A stretch of 64,000 bases of DNA from Certhia americana (GCA_018697195.1 CM031870.1:14386538-14450537); one strand, 5' to 3'; positions 44,701 through 54,425 are shown, numbered from the stretch's first letter. Program-made: numbers and translations. The notes: generated by a model from the sequence alone, not told the origin.

Positions 44701-47700
44701 GAACAACCCGTGACGCAGCTTCTGCATTGCTGGGGTTATTTTAAACATTTCAGCTCCTTGCTGTCACTTTGGCTGCAAGGAGAGGCTGCAGCATGCCAGG
44801 GCCAGCTCCAGGGGCGTGTGCCAGGCACTGCCCACAGCTCTCCCACCCCTGACCAGAGGCAGGAGCAGGGTGTGCTCCCCAAATCCCTGCAGCCCCAGGG
44901 AGCTGAGGCTGCTGGCAAGGCTGGGGTGTCCCAGCTGTGTTTCTTTGCCATCTGGGCTTAAACCAAAGGCTGGCTCAGTCCAGTCCCAACCACCTCAATA
45001 TGAGCCTTAATGACCTCGTTATGTGGTGGCAGAATTAATCTTTATATGGCACTTGGAAGTGTCAAGTGCTGCTGGAGCAGATGGAGAGGATGACTGGGGC
45101 TGGCTGGAGGAGCAGCAGCATCTCAGCAGTGCTGGCTTGTGGCACAGAGAGTTCCTGAATCGCCAGGTAGACTTATGGAATTGTAAAGGTTGGAAAACCC
45201 TCTGAGTACATCGAGCCCAGCCGTTCTGGCAGCACTGCCAAGGCCACCACTGAGACATGTCCCCAGGTGCCACATCCACACAGGTTCTAAACCCCTCATG
45301 GGATGGGGATCCCACCACTGCCCTGGGCAGCTGTGCCAGTGCCTGACCTCCCTTCCCATGAAGGAATATTCCCAATATCCAACCTAAACCAACCCTGGCA
45401 CAACTTGAGGCTGCTCCCTCTCATCCTGTCCCTGTTCCCTGAGCACAGAGCCCGACCCCTCCTGTCCCCTCCTGTCAGGGAGTTGTGCAGAGCTCAGGGT
45501 CCCCTGAGCCTCCTTTTCTCCAGGCTGAGCCGCTTTCCCAGCTCCCTCAGCCTCTCCTGGTGTTCCAGCCCCTTCCCCAGCTCTGTTCCCTTCCCTGGAC
45601 ACCCTCCAGCCCCTCAGTGTTGTGAGGGCTGAGAGCTGACTCCAGGATTGGCCCTGCAGCTCCCCCAGGACTCTGGTCCTGAGTTTCAGGACTTGTTCCT
45701 GCCTGCCCCGTGTGCTGTCACTTCAGTGCAGCAGAACAAACCAAACCCCAGCTCTGGGCTTGTTCTTCCCTACCTCAAACCTGCCCCAGGCTGTAGGAGC
45801 CTTGTGGCATCCAACAGTTCCAGGAAAGTTCACACTTCCCTGGGAAGTTCTGGTATGGGCATGGTTTACACTAATTTTTTTCTTTTTATAGAAGCTGCAT
45901 CATCAAGATGGTACTCAGAGGTTTGTGCCTGTCACTGTGCCTGCAGCCTGCCTGGCACCTCCTGCATCAGCAGCAATGAACCCAGTGGGCATTCCCGGGC
46001 AGAGGAGACAAGGAAGGGGTGGTTGGGAGTCGTGCTTGCAATAATTCCAAGGCTGATTCTCATTCCATGTTTGATAATCACAGCTGGAGGGTGCAGAGTG
46101 CAGCAGGAGATGGGATATGGGTGGCTGGGTCCTGCTCCAGTGATAGAAGCAGCTCCTCAAAATCCACTTTGGGGTTTCTTCCAACCTTCATCATCCCACA
46201 GAAACCAGGGCAGAAGTCAGGTGGAATCGGTGGTTTGGAGTGGGTGAGTGAAATGTGCTGCACGTGTTTGGGTGCCTTTGGGTGATGGTTGCTCAGAGCT
46301 GGCATCTCCTGCTTCCTGGCAGAGTTTGTGGCCACTGAGGAGCCTTCCTCACCTCCCACCCATGAACTGAAGGCCACCTGAGCCTGAAGGGTGAGAGAGG
46401 TTCATTATCCAGGTGAGAGTTTGGGATGCTTTGCTGTGAGGGCTGGGAGCTGGAAGCTCTCACTGGCTCCTCTCCTTGCGCCCTTCCTTGGGCTCAGAGG
46501 ACTCCAGCAAGTCCAAGGATGGATTTTCAGGGTTTCAGTGGATCTGCAGCATGGATGGGAAAACCATCCTAAAACCCAGAAGAAGTCTGAGGTCCTTCTA
46601 GCTCTAGATATGACTGAAACCTCTAAATTGTAGGGAGGAAATAAACCTAAGCCAGGGGGTTTTTGGATCCATGGCTGTGGGTTCAGGCTGCTGACCTGGT
46701 CTGGCAGAGCTGAGCCTGGAGCCTCAGCCCAGCCTTTGTGCTCACTTTGCTTCAGCAAAACTGATCTCAGGTGCTGGAAGCAGTGAGTGCAGCAGCCCAG
46801 CCCTGACCCTCTCCCTCAAGTCCTGGCTTTGCTGAGCCAGTTTGGGATGAAGATGTTGGATCTGGGCAAGGATGAGCCCCTCATCCCTTTCCCTCCACTC
46901 CTCTCTCAGGTTGGTGCCACAACTCTCCTCATCCCTGTTGTCACCTGTGCCCTGCCAGCCCCTTCCCAAGCTGGGGGTGCTGCCCTGGACACCCCTCCCC
47001 TCCTCCTGCCCTCAGTGACTCTGAGGACCCAGGGCCAGGGCAGAGCCACCCTCCAGCCCCATGGCACCTGGGGACAGTGACATCCCTTCTCCTTCACTGC
47101 AGGACTGGGAGCAGGCGAGGGGAAAGGGAGGGCAGGGAATGACATTCCTGGAGGGAATGGTTTGCCTGGTGATCCTGAAACTGCTGAATCCATGGGCAGT
47201 GTCTGGGTGACCAGGGTAAGGAAACGCAGCCTCGCTGAGAGCAAGCAAGGACATGCTGTGGGCATGGCTCAGCTCTCCTGACACACCAGAGAAGCTGTTT
47301 GCTCTCTCCACCTCTGTGGTTTATGTGAGAGTCACCAGCTGGGGCTGTGGGACAGAGAACTCTCATAAAAGCTCCCATGGGAGCTGCACCTCCAAACTGC
47401 AGCGTCGGGGAGCTGCTGCTGTGCTCCCCCTCCTGCCCTGAGCGGGGAGCTCGGGGTGTGCTCTGCTCCTCCCTGCTGGAAATGCAGGGATCACAAGTGT
47501 GCAGGAATAAACAGAGAAATGAGACAGACTGGGGACCTCTCACGTGAGCTCTGTCTTATTTGTGTATTTATTTCTCCCTGCTTGTCACTTTGGTGCCGCT
47601 TCATCAACCAGCTTGGGCATTGCTGATGTGAGAACATCAGGCCTGTTAATTATCCAGCTGTTCCTCCGCAGCTGGGTCTGTGTGGATGAACCAGAGAGGC

Positions 47701-50700
47701 AGCACAGTCCCTGCATCCAGCTGGATGTAAAACTGGGAAAGCTGAAATCTCCATGCCAGGGGATGGAGGAGTTTGGCTTCCCTGTGCTCTTCATCTGCTG
47801 CCAGGGGGAAGATGCTGGAGCGCCAGGAAAAGGAGGAATGGCTTCCCACTGCCAGAGGGCAGGGTTGGATGGGATATTGGGCAGGAATTGTCCCCTGAGA
47901 GGGTGGGCAGGCCCTGGCACAGGGTGCCCAGAGAAGCTGTGGCTGCTCCCGGATCCCTGGAAGTGTCCAAGGCCAGGTTGGATGGGGTTTGGAGCAGCTT
48001 GGGACAGTGAGAGGTGTCCCTGGACATGGCAGGGGTGGGATGGGATGAGCTTGAGGCCCCCTCACAACGCAATCCATCCCCTGATTCTGTGCAGGAGAAG
48101 CACAAATTGATGGGCAAAGCAGTCAGGGAGCCTTGGCTGTCCCAGGAAAAGCGTGTGGATGGGACTGGGAAGATGTGGGAAGAGCCATAGATGCATCCAG
48201 GCTTTGGAGCAGAGCTGCTGGCAGGGTAAGAAAAAAGGGATGGAAGGGCCAAAAACCAGGCTGAGGGAGATGGCTGGAGCATGGAGCAGAGCTGGGGAGG
48301 GAGAGGGGCAGGATTTGGCCAGAGCCCAGCTGGGATGGGCAGCACACACGAGAGTGAGCAGAGTCAGGAGCAAAGGTGCCCAGGGCACGGCCCCTGCAGC
48401 ACAGCGAGGGGAAAAGGCAGAGCTGCTCTGCTGGAATAGATAAGGCTTTGTTTGAGAGATGAAAAAAAAAAAATTAAATAATAAAAAAAAAAAAAAAAGC
48501 CTGGAAAAACTGGCTTTGCCATTTCTGGAGAACTTTAACATTCTCTGGTCAGGAAGGAAAAAATGAGCTCTCTGATGGAAAGCTGTGCTCGGCAGAAGAG
48601 TTGGGTTTTGTCAATGCCTGGCTGGGGTGAAGGACCCCAGGTCATTCCCATAGGGAATGGGAGCAGGTTTTAGGGTTTCTCCCAGCTGGGGGCCCAGGAG
48701 GAAGCAGCTGTGCCATGGCAGACAGCCCTTCATCCATGTGCCACAGTTCTGACCTCCAGACCTTGGTTTCAGAGGGGTTTGGGTATTTCTGAAGGCTTAG
48801 GGGGGATTTTTAGGCTTCAGGTTTTCCTTTCTTCTGTTTTCTCAGGGTTTTGGTGATTTATCTGAGTATTTTGACTGTGATTTTTTGGGGTATTTTTATT
48901 AAGAGAGGTTCTCAACAGACAAAGGTGATGATAATTACTGTGCTAGGAAAACTTTGCTGTTAAAAACTGAACTTTTTTTTCCTCTATTCCTTTTTCTTCC
49001 TCTCTTCTCATTAGGTTGCACCCTCACTGGCAAGAGCAGTTTTTGGAGCCAATCTCCCTGAGATCAGTTTCTCCAGGATGTGCAAAGGTCTTGTGCTTGC
49101 TGGCAGGTGGTAGAAAATCCTAGATTTCTCAGGTTTCTTTTTTTCCAAACAAGGAGGCTGCTTCCTGAATCCCTGATGTTCAGACACTCCTGAATTTTGA
49201 ACGCTCCAGCTGACCCTGGGGAAACTCCTGCTGGGAATTTGTCCCATGAGCCTGCTCCTTGCTGGGAGGGTTAATGGGAAGGGCTCTGTCCTGCTCAGGG
49301 ATGCTGCTCTCCTGTTAGGAAACCTTCCCATCCCAGAGGCTTCTCCTGGTGGGATGGTTTGGCCAGGACAGGGGGGTTGGGTGAGGATGGGATCTGAGCA
49401 GGGATCCCAGTCCTGCTTGTTGCATCCCACCCCTGGGATGGACAATCAACCACTGCTGCTCTCAGCATTCCGTCCCCATTCCACGTCCATTTATACAGAT
49501 TTCATAACCAGCTCTCCCATGGCAGCCCTGCTGTTGGAGGCCAGACTTTAGGAGGGATTAAACTGAAAGAATCCTCCAGAAGGCCACAGCACAGAGCTAT
49601 AAATGTCCTTAAAGCTCCCCGAGCCACAGCTCCCACTGCATGAAATTCTCTCATGCTGCTTTTAATGAGGCTGGAGTGAAACTGTGGCAGGGTAGAGGGC
49701 ACAAGGGCTGGGCTCTGGCTACGGTAATTCAGGTTTGGGAGAGATTAGGATCTGGCTGAAAACTCAGAGCAGAGTTCTGTCAAGCTGCCCACGTCAGGGT
49801 GTAGCTGGACAGTATGGTTGCTGTGCTCAGCCCAGCCTGTTCCAGTCGTATTTACCTTCCCTCGTAGGAATGGTGATATTTTATTGTAATCTGCATAGAA
49901 ATGAGGGCAGAAACAGGGCTGGCTCCGCCCTCAGCACTGAGCAGCTCCTGACTCACCTGCTGTCTGGGCCTCCTGCTGACTCCAGCCCTTCCAAACAGCC
50001 TCTGGAAATGGGTGCCAGCCCTGCTGGCAGAGCAGTCCCAGTGCCTGCACCCCTTCTCACCTGGGGAGTGACACTGGGGAGGGTGTCCAGGGCTGGGAGT
50101 GCTCCTGGCTGGATGCTCTGACCCCTGAGGATGAACAACTTTTCTGCTGGCAGGAGGGAGAGCTGCAGCAGCAGCTGTGAAGGCTGAACTGGTTTTTATC
50201 ATAAAATCATCAAATGGTTTGAATTAGATGGGCAGGGACAACTTCCACCTGCCCAGGCTGCTCCAAGCCCCATCCAGCCTGGCCTTGGACACTGCCAGGG
50301 ATCCAGGGGCAGCCACAGCTGCTCTGGGCACCCTGTGCCAGGGCCTGCCCACCCTCACTGTTTTCAACCTGCCAAGCCTGGACTGTCCAAAGAAGAAGCT
50401 CCTGTTTTCTAAGCATGGTAAAAGTTAGATGAACACCCTGTGGAAGGAGGCTGATGATTTCCCCCACACCCTGAGTTTCTTGAACCCTCTGTTCAAGGCC
50501 TGTGCCTTCCCTTCCAGGGACACACCTCCACGAAACAACACAGAGGTGGTGGCTGAATTCCTAGGGCCTGACCGTACTCAGGGATGAGAGCAGAATAAAG
50601 CAACCAAGTCCATGAGACCAAAGAAATGTTACCATCATCCTCCAGGATCCCCAGCCAAGGCAGGGAGATCCCCAGGGCTTCATGGGGGTGGCTACTGAGC

Positions 50701-53540
50701 CTGGAGATGAGGAGCCCCGGCAGATCACAGAGCTGCAGCACATATTCCTAAGGAGACACCTGGACCCTGGAGCTGCTGAATGGGAGCTTGAGGCCACTTT
50801 GGGGTTGGGACAGGGTGGCTGTCACATCCAGGGGACAGAATTGTTCATGGGGAGGTTTCAGCATGTGGATGGGGTGCCAGTGCTGTTCATCGAGGTGCTC
50901 CCATCCCAAACAGGCTTTGTCCCGAGGCTGAGGAGGCCGCCAGGGCTCTCAGGCTCCTTTCCAGGCTCTGTCCTGCTGCCGGTTGACGTTCCCCGGGCTG
51001 TCCCTGCCTCCCTCAGATGAGCCCGTGGCCCTGGCTCCCGGGGCTGGCAGGACACGCTCCAGCGCCCCTGTCTCTTGCCAAACCGGCGCTGGGTTCTTGT
51101 CCCTCGCTGCTTTGAAGGCTTCGTCACCCTGGCACCGAGCCCTGCCCAAGGTGCAGCCCCTGCGCACCCGCGGGATGAGGCCGGGCTCAACGCGGTGTGG
51201 AAATCTCGCTCCCAGCTGCCGGCGGGGGCGGGTGGTTGATTTTAGGAGTGTTGCTCTGTTTTCCTGGCAGCAGAGCTGGGCGGGAGCCGCCTGGGAGCCT
51301 GGCAGTGCCTGGAGCAGGGGACGGGGCAGGGAGCTCCTCGCTTCTTCGCAATCCTCCTCCAGCAAGTTGTTCAACCGGTCGGGCCCCGGCTTCCCCGTCT
51401 TGACGGTGGGGCTGTTTCCACACGGTGGGAGTGTTCCCTGGATTCACAGATGTTTGTAAACTCCAAGGCAGGAATTAACAAATTGGGGTTAATAAGCACA
51501 GCTCTCCCCGAGGTGTGCGCGGACAGCCGGGGCGCAGGGAGGGAGGGAGGGAAGGAGAGTGGCCCCGGGCACAGCCCTGCGCTGCTTCCTCAGCCACCAC
51601 CAGCCAGAAGAGCAGAGCTTTCAGCCTGGCCCGCAGCCTCCGGAGGTGCTTCGGTACCTGCCCAGGGCCGCTGAGCTCCAGGCAGGGCGGCGGAGGGAAG
51701 CTTCTTCCTTCCTGCGCTCATCCTCCGGCGGATGGCGACAGCACGGGGTGCCCAGGGCTGGCGTGGGGACCCCACGGTGGGCACCCCGCACAACGCAGGT
51801 GTGTCCCCTCCTGCTTCACAGCATCCTGATGCTCTCGGAGTCCTGCTAGCCCCGGTGCGGTGTTTCTCACTGCCGAGCTGGCCGCTAACTACCCCCGAAG
51901 CTCCGAAAGGCGCCTGGGTACCGGCACCGTCCTTCGCCCACGGGAACGCGGGGCCACCCGGGAGGTGCGGAGCCTCAGAGGGCACCGTGCCACCCCCGTC
52001 TCCTCCTGCCTGCCCTCCCCGGGGCAGGATCTGGCAGCAGAGCGTGCCCGGGGCTTTGGGAGCCTGGGCGGCCCTGCCGAGCCAGCCGGGCTGCCGGGGG
52101 AGCCTTCCCCGGGGCTAGAGCTGGAGAGGGAGCTCAGCCCCAAGAGAGGGAGCTCAGCCCCAAGAGAGGGAGCTCAGCCCCAAGAGAGGGAGCTCAGCCC
52201 CAAGAGAGGGAGCTCGGCAAATCTCCTGTGCCCGGGCAGCAGTGGGCAGAGGCACCCGTTTTGGGGAGCACCCTGCCACCGCCACAGCCCTGCTCCCGTG
52301 GGCAGGGAACAGCGTGGGGATCCCCTGCTTGGTAAATGTCGGCGCCTTCTGGGCTGACTGGTCCCTTTCTGGGTCCTCGAAGGCACCTCAGCCCCTGCAC
52401 CACCTCCCCAGCTTCCTTCCCAAAGGCGGATTTTTGGGAGAGGGCGGCTGCTCCTAGGCCACCAGGACTGGTGCGGCTGGAGGGGAATGGAAGGGGATAA
52501 AACAAGCCACGGGCTTGGATCATGAACCCTTGAATCACTCAGAATCCTGGAGCGCTCCACATGTTCCAGAGCCCCTGCAGCTCCACTGGGAAACACAGGA
52601 CGCGTTTCTGAATTAATCCCAACATCCACCTCTTTGGAAAAACATCCCGGTGCGGGCAAGGGGCTGGGGACTGTCCACCGTCCAGCCCAGAGTGGCTGAG
52701 CCTTCCTGGGGAGCGACTTTTACACCTTTTCCCTTTTATCAGCGACCTTTCGCAGAGCACATTCAACACGCTGCTGCGGGTTGTTTTTTTGGTTTGTTTT
52801 GGGTTTTTTTTGTTGTTTTTTTTAAACCAACCAGTACAACCAAAACGCATCCCCACCCCATCAGAGAAAGACGACGAAACGACGAAGGACCAAATCCTTG
52901 GTCCTGAGGGAACAGGGGCCGAAGGTGGGGAACAACCAGATTATTTTCCCCTAAGATCTAACCCAGCACACACCTGGGAAGTGAAGGTACCTGCTCGCTG
53001 GAGCTGGGGCTCCTGCGACGGGAGGGGAACTGGGAGAAACAACTTCTGTGCCCACACCCGGCACAGGAGATGGGCACCCACCTCCGGGAGGAGCTGACAC
53101 TTCAGCGGGGGCCAAACATCGGAGTTGCCACACATCAAGGGCTTTACCCCCACTCAGAGGGTGCCCACACCTCCAGGATGTCACACTTTAGGGTTCCTCA
53201 CCTCGGGAATGCCCACACCTCGGGGGGTGTCCACACATCCAGGGGTACCCACTCCTTGGCAGGTGCCGACTGGTCGGGGTTCCACACCTGGGGGGATTCC
53301 CATTCCTCGGGGGATTGATTCCCATTCCTCGGGGCATTGATTCCCACTCCTCGGGAGGGTTCCCACACCTCGGGGAGGGGGGGATCAGCTCCGCCGAGCC
53401 CCGGCGCGGAGTGGGGGGGCTGCTGCGGGACGGGATCCCCGGGATGGCGGCGGGACTGCCCGGGGCCGGGTCACTCACCTTTTCTTCTGCACGGAGGGGC
53501 TGTATTTCCCTTTGTTGCGTTTCCTGAAGAGTGAGTGCAT
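27030..53540 (-). CDS. PPL: Periplakin, complete coding sequence (22 exons)
   Basis: Plakin-family cytolinker of desmosomes and the cornified envelope, joining membrane partners to intermediate filaments. Exons 1-22: 53479-53540, 43927-44026, 43128-43282, 42591-42711, 41969-42094, 41621-41662, 41357-41518, 40807-40914, 40216-40311, 39111-39233, 38132-38278, 37307-37458, 36769-36866, 36358-36515, 35311-35489, 35089-35227, 33633-33826, 33157-33307, 32801-32884, 32113-32229, 30753-30845, 27030-29714. All introns are GT-AG; the total is 5292 nt, 1763 aa (human 1756). Residues about 20-800 form the plakin domain of spectrin-like repeats, with an SH3-like insert near 395-463. Residues about 870-1620 are a heptad coiled-coil rod that dimerises. 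The C-terminal linker ([38 protein letters not shown]) binds intermediate filaments; no plakin-repeat domain follows, typical of periplakin. The start is chosen by the conserved N-terminus [18 protein letters not shown]. Confidence 0.97.
29793..30365 (-). mobile_element. CR1 LINE fragment in PPL intron 21
   Basis: Antisense on +, so it has the same orientation as PPL. Starts AGAGAATCACAGAATTGTTT, contains TGAGCCTCCTTTTCTCCAGG. Its 3' end lies only about 80 bp from the exon 22 acceptor. Confidence 0.88.
30753..30845 (-). CDS. PPL: PPL exon 21
   Basis: 93 nt, phase 0, acceptor TTGCTCTGCAG, donor GTGAGT. Encodes [20 protein letters not shown] and [11 protein letters not shown], joining the plakin domain to the rod. 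Confidence 0.95.
31274..31990 (-). mobile_element. Candidate LTR-type retroelement fragment (AT-rich)
   Basis: Composition changes sharply to AT-rich. The + strand begins TGTAGGATTG, so the minus strand ends ATCCTACA as an LTR would (TG...CA). The minus strand carries CAATAAACC about 80 bp before that end, in the position of an LTR poly(A) signal. I recall similar solo LTRs from passerine genomes but cannot name a family, and the other end and target-site duplication are not resolved. No coding region is seen. Confidence 0.45.
32113..32229 (-). CDS. PPL: PPL exon 20
   Basis: 117 nt, phase 0, acceptor TCCCCCAG, donor GTAAGC. Encodes [20 protein letters not shown] through [14 protein letters not shown]. 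Confidence 0.95.
32375..32775 (+). mobile_element. CR1 LINE 3' fragment in PPL intron 19
   Basis: Contains CAGGAATTGTTCCCTGGGAG and CCCCTGGATCCCTGGCAGTG; antisense to PPL. It ends about 25 bp from the exon 19 donor and forms an inverted pair with 34327-34838. Confidence 0.88.
32801..32884 (-). CDS. PPL: PPL exon 19
   Basis: 84 nt, phase 0 at both ends, donor GTAAGC. Encodes [20 protein letters not shown] and QQYQQAVK. An antisense CR1 begins about 25 bp inside the following intron. Confidence 0.95.
33157..33307 (-). CDS. PPL: PPL exon 18
   Basis: 151 nt, acceptor CCCCACAG, donor GTAATT. Encodes [20 protein letters not shown] through [20 protein letters not shown]. Confidence 0.94.
33633..33826 (-). 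CDS. PPL: PPL exon 17
   Basis: 194 nt starting in phase 0, acceptor TCCCCACAG, donor GTGAGG. Encodes [20 protein letters not shown] through [13 protein letters not shown]. With exons 18 and 19 it is flanked by inverted CR1 copies. Confidence 0.95.
34327..34838 (-). mobile_element. CR1 LINE fragment in PPL intron 16
   Basis: Sense relative to PPL. Contains CCTTGGACACTGCCAGGGAT and GGTGAGCACCTCCAG. About 125 bp are nearly the reverse complement of part of 32375-32775. Confidence 0.85.
34884..34914. repeat. (ATTTG)n microsatellite
   Basis: Six tandem copies of the pentamer in PPL intron 16. Confidence 0.9.
35089..35227 (-). CDS. PPL: PPL exon 16
   Basis: 139 nt, acceptor CCCTACAG, donor GTGAGT. 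Encodes [20 protein letters not shown] and [20 protein letters not shown]. Ends on a complete codon. Confidence 0.95.
35311..35489 (-). CDS. PPL: PPL exon 15
   Basis: 179 nt, acceptor CTCCTGCAG, donor GTAAGT. Encodes [20 protein letters not shown] through [14 protein letters not shown]. Confidence 0.95.
36358..36515 (-). CDS. PPL: PPL exon 14
   Basis: 158 nt, acceptor TTATCCAG, donor GTGGGC. Encodes [20 protein letters not shown] and [20 protein letters not shown]. Confidence 0.95.
36769..36866 (-). CDS. PPL: PPL exon 13
   Basis: 98 nt, acceptor TTTTTCAG, donor GTGTGG. Encodes [20 protein letters not shown] and [12 protein letters not shown]. Confidence 0.94.
37307..37458 (-). CDS. PPL: PPL exon 12
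   Basis: 152 nt, acceptor CCCCCAG, donor GTACGT. Encodes the rest of the SH3-like insert ([20 protein letters not shown]) and [18 protein letters not shown]. The local DNA is markedly GC-rich. Confidence 0.95.
38132..38278 (-). CDS. PPL: PPL exon 11
   Basis: 147 nt, donor GTACCG. Encodes [20 protein letters not shown], then the basic YRRQ stretch and [13 protein letters not shown] that opens the SH3-like insert. Confidence 0.95.
39111..39233 (-). CDS. PPL: PPL exon 10
   Basis: 123 nt, acceptor TCCCTGCAG, donor GTGAGT. Encodes [20 protein letters not shown] and [16 protein letters not shown]. Confidence 0.95.
40216..40311 (-). CDS. PPL: PPL exon 9
   Basis: 96 nt, donor GTACCA. Encodes [20 protein letters not shown] and [12 protein letters not shown], one of the best conserved plakin-domain segments. 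Confidence 0.96.
40807..40914 (-). CDS. PPL: PPL exon 8
   Basis: 108 nt, donor GTGAGT. Encodes [20 protein letters not shown] and [16 protein letters not shown]. Confidence 0.95.
41357..41518 (-). CDS. PPL: PPL exon 7
   Basis: 162 nt, phase 0 at both ends, donor GTCTGT. Encodes [20 protein letters not shown] and [19 protein letters not shown], strongly conserved spectrin-repeat sequence. Confidence 0.96.
41621..41662 (-). CDS. PPL: PPL exon 6, 14-codon exon
   Basis: Only 42 nt ([14 protein letters not shown]), acceptor TCCTCCAG, donor GTAAGA. It is separated from exon 7 by a 102-nt intron with no stop in the coding frame. Confidence 0.92.
41969..42094 (-). CDS. PPL: PPL exon 5
   Basis: 126 nt, phase 0 at both ends, donor GTCAGC. 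Encodes [20 protein letters not shown] then [19 protein letters not shown]. Confidence 0.95.
42591..42711 (-). CDS. PPL: PPL exon 4
   Basis: 121 nt, donor GTACCA. Encodes [20 protein letters not shown] through [13 protein letters not shown], part of the first spectrin-like repeats. Confidence 0.95.
43128..43282 (-). CDS. PPL: PPL exon 3
   Basis: 155 nt, donor GTGAGT. Encodes [20 protein letters not shown] through [11 protein letters not shown] in the N-terminal plakin domain. Confidence 0.95.
43426..43577 (-). mobile_element. CR1 LINE 3' fragment in PPL intron 2
   Basis: Antisense on +: ATCACAGGATCACAGAATGA, then GGAAAGGACCTTAAAGACCA and CCACGGGCAGGGACACCTTG. The terminal ATTCCATGA unit appears to be repeated. 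Confidence 0.8.
43927..44026 (-). CDS. PPL: PPL exon 2
   Basis: 100 nt after a 9.45-kb first intron; acceptor CTCCCCAG, donor GTAAGC. Encodes [20 protein letters not shown] and [13 protein letters not shown], near-identical to human. Confidence 0.96.
44294..44388 (-). mobile_element. CR1 LINE 3' end in PPL intron 1
   Basis: GATCACAGAATATCCTCAGC followed by TGGAAGGGACTC and ACCCCAACAATCCCATCC, the antisense of a diverged CR1 subtype. Confidence 0.65.
45172..45630 (-). mobile_element. CR1 LINE fragment in PPL intron 1
   Basis: Starts TTATGGAATTGTAAAGGTTG; contains GCACTGCCAAGGCCACCACT, CCTCCTGTCAGGGAGTTGTG and TGAGCCTCCTTTTCTCCAGG. Antisense on +. Confidence 0.88.
47833..48092 (+). mobile_element. 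CR1 LINE 3' fragment in PPL intron 1
   Basis: Contains ATGGCTTCCCACTGCCAGAG and GGCCCTGGCACAGGGTGCCC; ends CCCCTGATTCTGTGC. It forms an inverted pair with 50200-50365. Confidence 0.85.
48463..48498. repeat. A-rich low-complexity tract
   Basis: Two A runs (about 11 and 18) separated by TTAAATAAT. No LINE or gene-derived body is recognised in front of it. Confidence 0.8.
50200..50365 (-). mobile_element. CR1 LINE fragment in PPL intron 1
   Basis: Contains TGGCCTTGGACACTGCCAGG and CCAGCTGCTCTGGG-type sequence in antisense; begins in a diverged AAATCATCAAATGGTTTGAA tail. Confidence 0.82.
52121..52216. repeat. 20-bp minisatellite, about five copies
   Basis: Unit AAGAGAGGGAGCTCAGCCCC is repeated with near-perfect identity; the last copy ends GGGAGCTCGGC. 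Each copy has the palindrome GAGCTC. It lies in the 5' part of PPL intron 1. Confidence 0.92.
53140..53390. repeat. Degenerate tandem repeat next to PPL exon 1
   Basis: Recurrent TTCCCACTCCTCGGGG-type units of about 24-28 bp, best around 53285-53385. The array ends less than 100 bp from the PPL exon 1 donor. Confidence 0.7.
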
Positions 53541-53720
53541 CGCGTCCCCGCACGGCGCCCGCCGCGCTCCTCCTGCTCGTCCCCGCCGCCGCCCGCAGCC
53601 TCTGCGCCGCCACCGGGCCGGGCCCCGCCGGGAGGCGGGACGGGACTGCACCGCCTCTGCCTCCTCCTGCCTCCTCCTGCTCGTCCCTCCCCCCCCCCCT
53701 CCATGCAGCATCCTCCCCTG
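53385..53720 (-). promoter_or_regulatory. PPL: PPL CpG-rich promoter and 5' region
   Basis: Dense CpG and C/G-rich sequence surrounds and lies upstream of PPL exon 1, with GGGCGGGA/CCCCGCC-like Sp1-type boxes around 53615-53645 and no TATA box. The transcription start cannot be fixed from sequence. Confidence 0.55.
53479..53540 (-). CDS. PPL: PPL coding exon 1
   Basis: ATG at 53538-53540 with G at -3. Encodes [20 protein letters not shown] and two bases of a Ser codon, then donor GTGAGT. Human periplakin begins [15 protein letters not shown]. The frame stays open upstream to 53975, so the start rests on homology. Confidence 0.95.
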
Positions 53721-53972
53721 ACTTTGGGGGAGCCCCGCGCTCCCGGCCCCTGCCGTGCCTGAAAGTGACCCCGGCAGGGTTGGACCCCTCCAGATGTGCA
53801 GGGGCAGCTTGACACCCCCTCCCCAGGAGCCAGGGGAGCAGCTCGAGGGGTCACGGGGGTGGTTGTGGCCCCTCCCGGGTGGTCTCTGTCTCTGGGGTGA
53901 ACGGTGCTCGGAGCATCGCTGCTCCTTCCAGGGGTATCGGCACCGCCGGGACACCCCCAGTCCTGGGCTAGT

Positions 53973-54425
53973 CATGGCAGGAAGGACATTGAGGGGCTGG
54001 AGTGTGTCCAGGGATGGGAACAGAGCTGGGGAAGGGGCTGGAGCACCAGGAGAGGCTGAGGGAGCTGGGAAAGGGGTTCAGCCTGGAGAAAAGGAGGCTC
54101 AGGGGGGACCTGAGCTCTGCACAACTCCCTGACAGGAGGGGACAGCCAGAGGGGTCGGGCTCTGCTCCCAGGGAACAGGGACAGGACAAGGGGAAACGGC
54201 CTCAAGTCATGTCAGGGAGGTTTAGTTCGGATACTGGGAAAATTCCTTCATGGGAAGGGAGGTCAGGCATGGACACAGCTGCCCAGGGCAGTGGTGGGGT
54301 CCCCACACACCCCACAAAAGCCTTGTGGATGTGACATTTGGGGACATGGCTCTGTGGCGAATTCGATGGTGCTGGGGGAGTGGTTGGACCTGATCTTACA
54401 GATCTACTCCAACCTAAAGGACTCC
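53973..54425 (+). mobile_element. CR1 LINE 3' fragment upstream of PPL
   Basis: GGACATTGAGGGGCTGGAGT, AGCCTGGAGAAAAGGAGGCT and GGTTGGACCTGATCTTACAG, ending CTACTCCAACCTAAAGG. Sense on +. Confidence 0.87.

Noticed and set aside
48463..48498. Poly(A)-like tail of a processed pseudogene
   Set aside because: No gene-like body precedes the A tract and no target-site duplication is visible.
53475..53975. 166-codon ORF as a longer PPL N-terminus
   Set aside because: The conserved periplakin start [15 protein letters not shown] marks the initiation site; the upstream part is CpG promoter-like sequence. Kept only as a low-interest observation.
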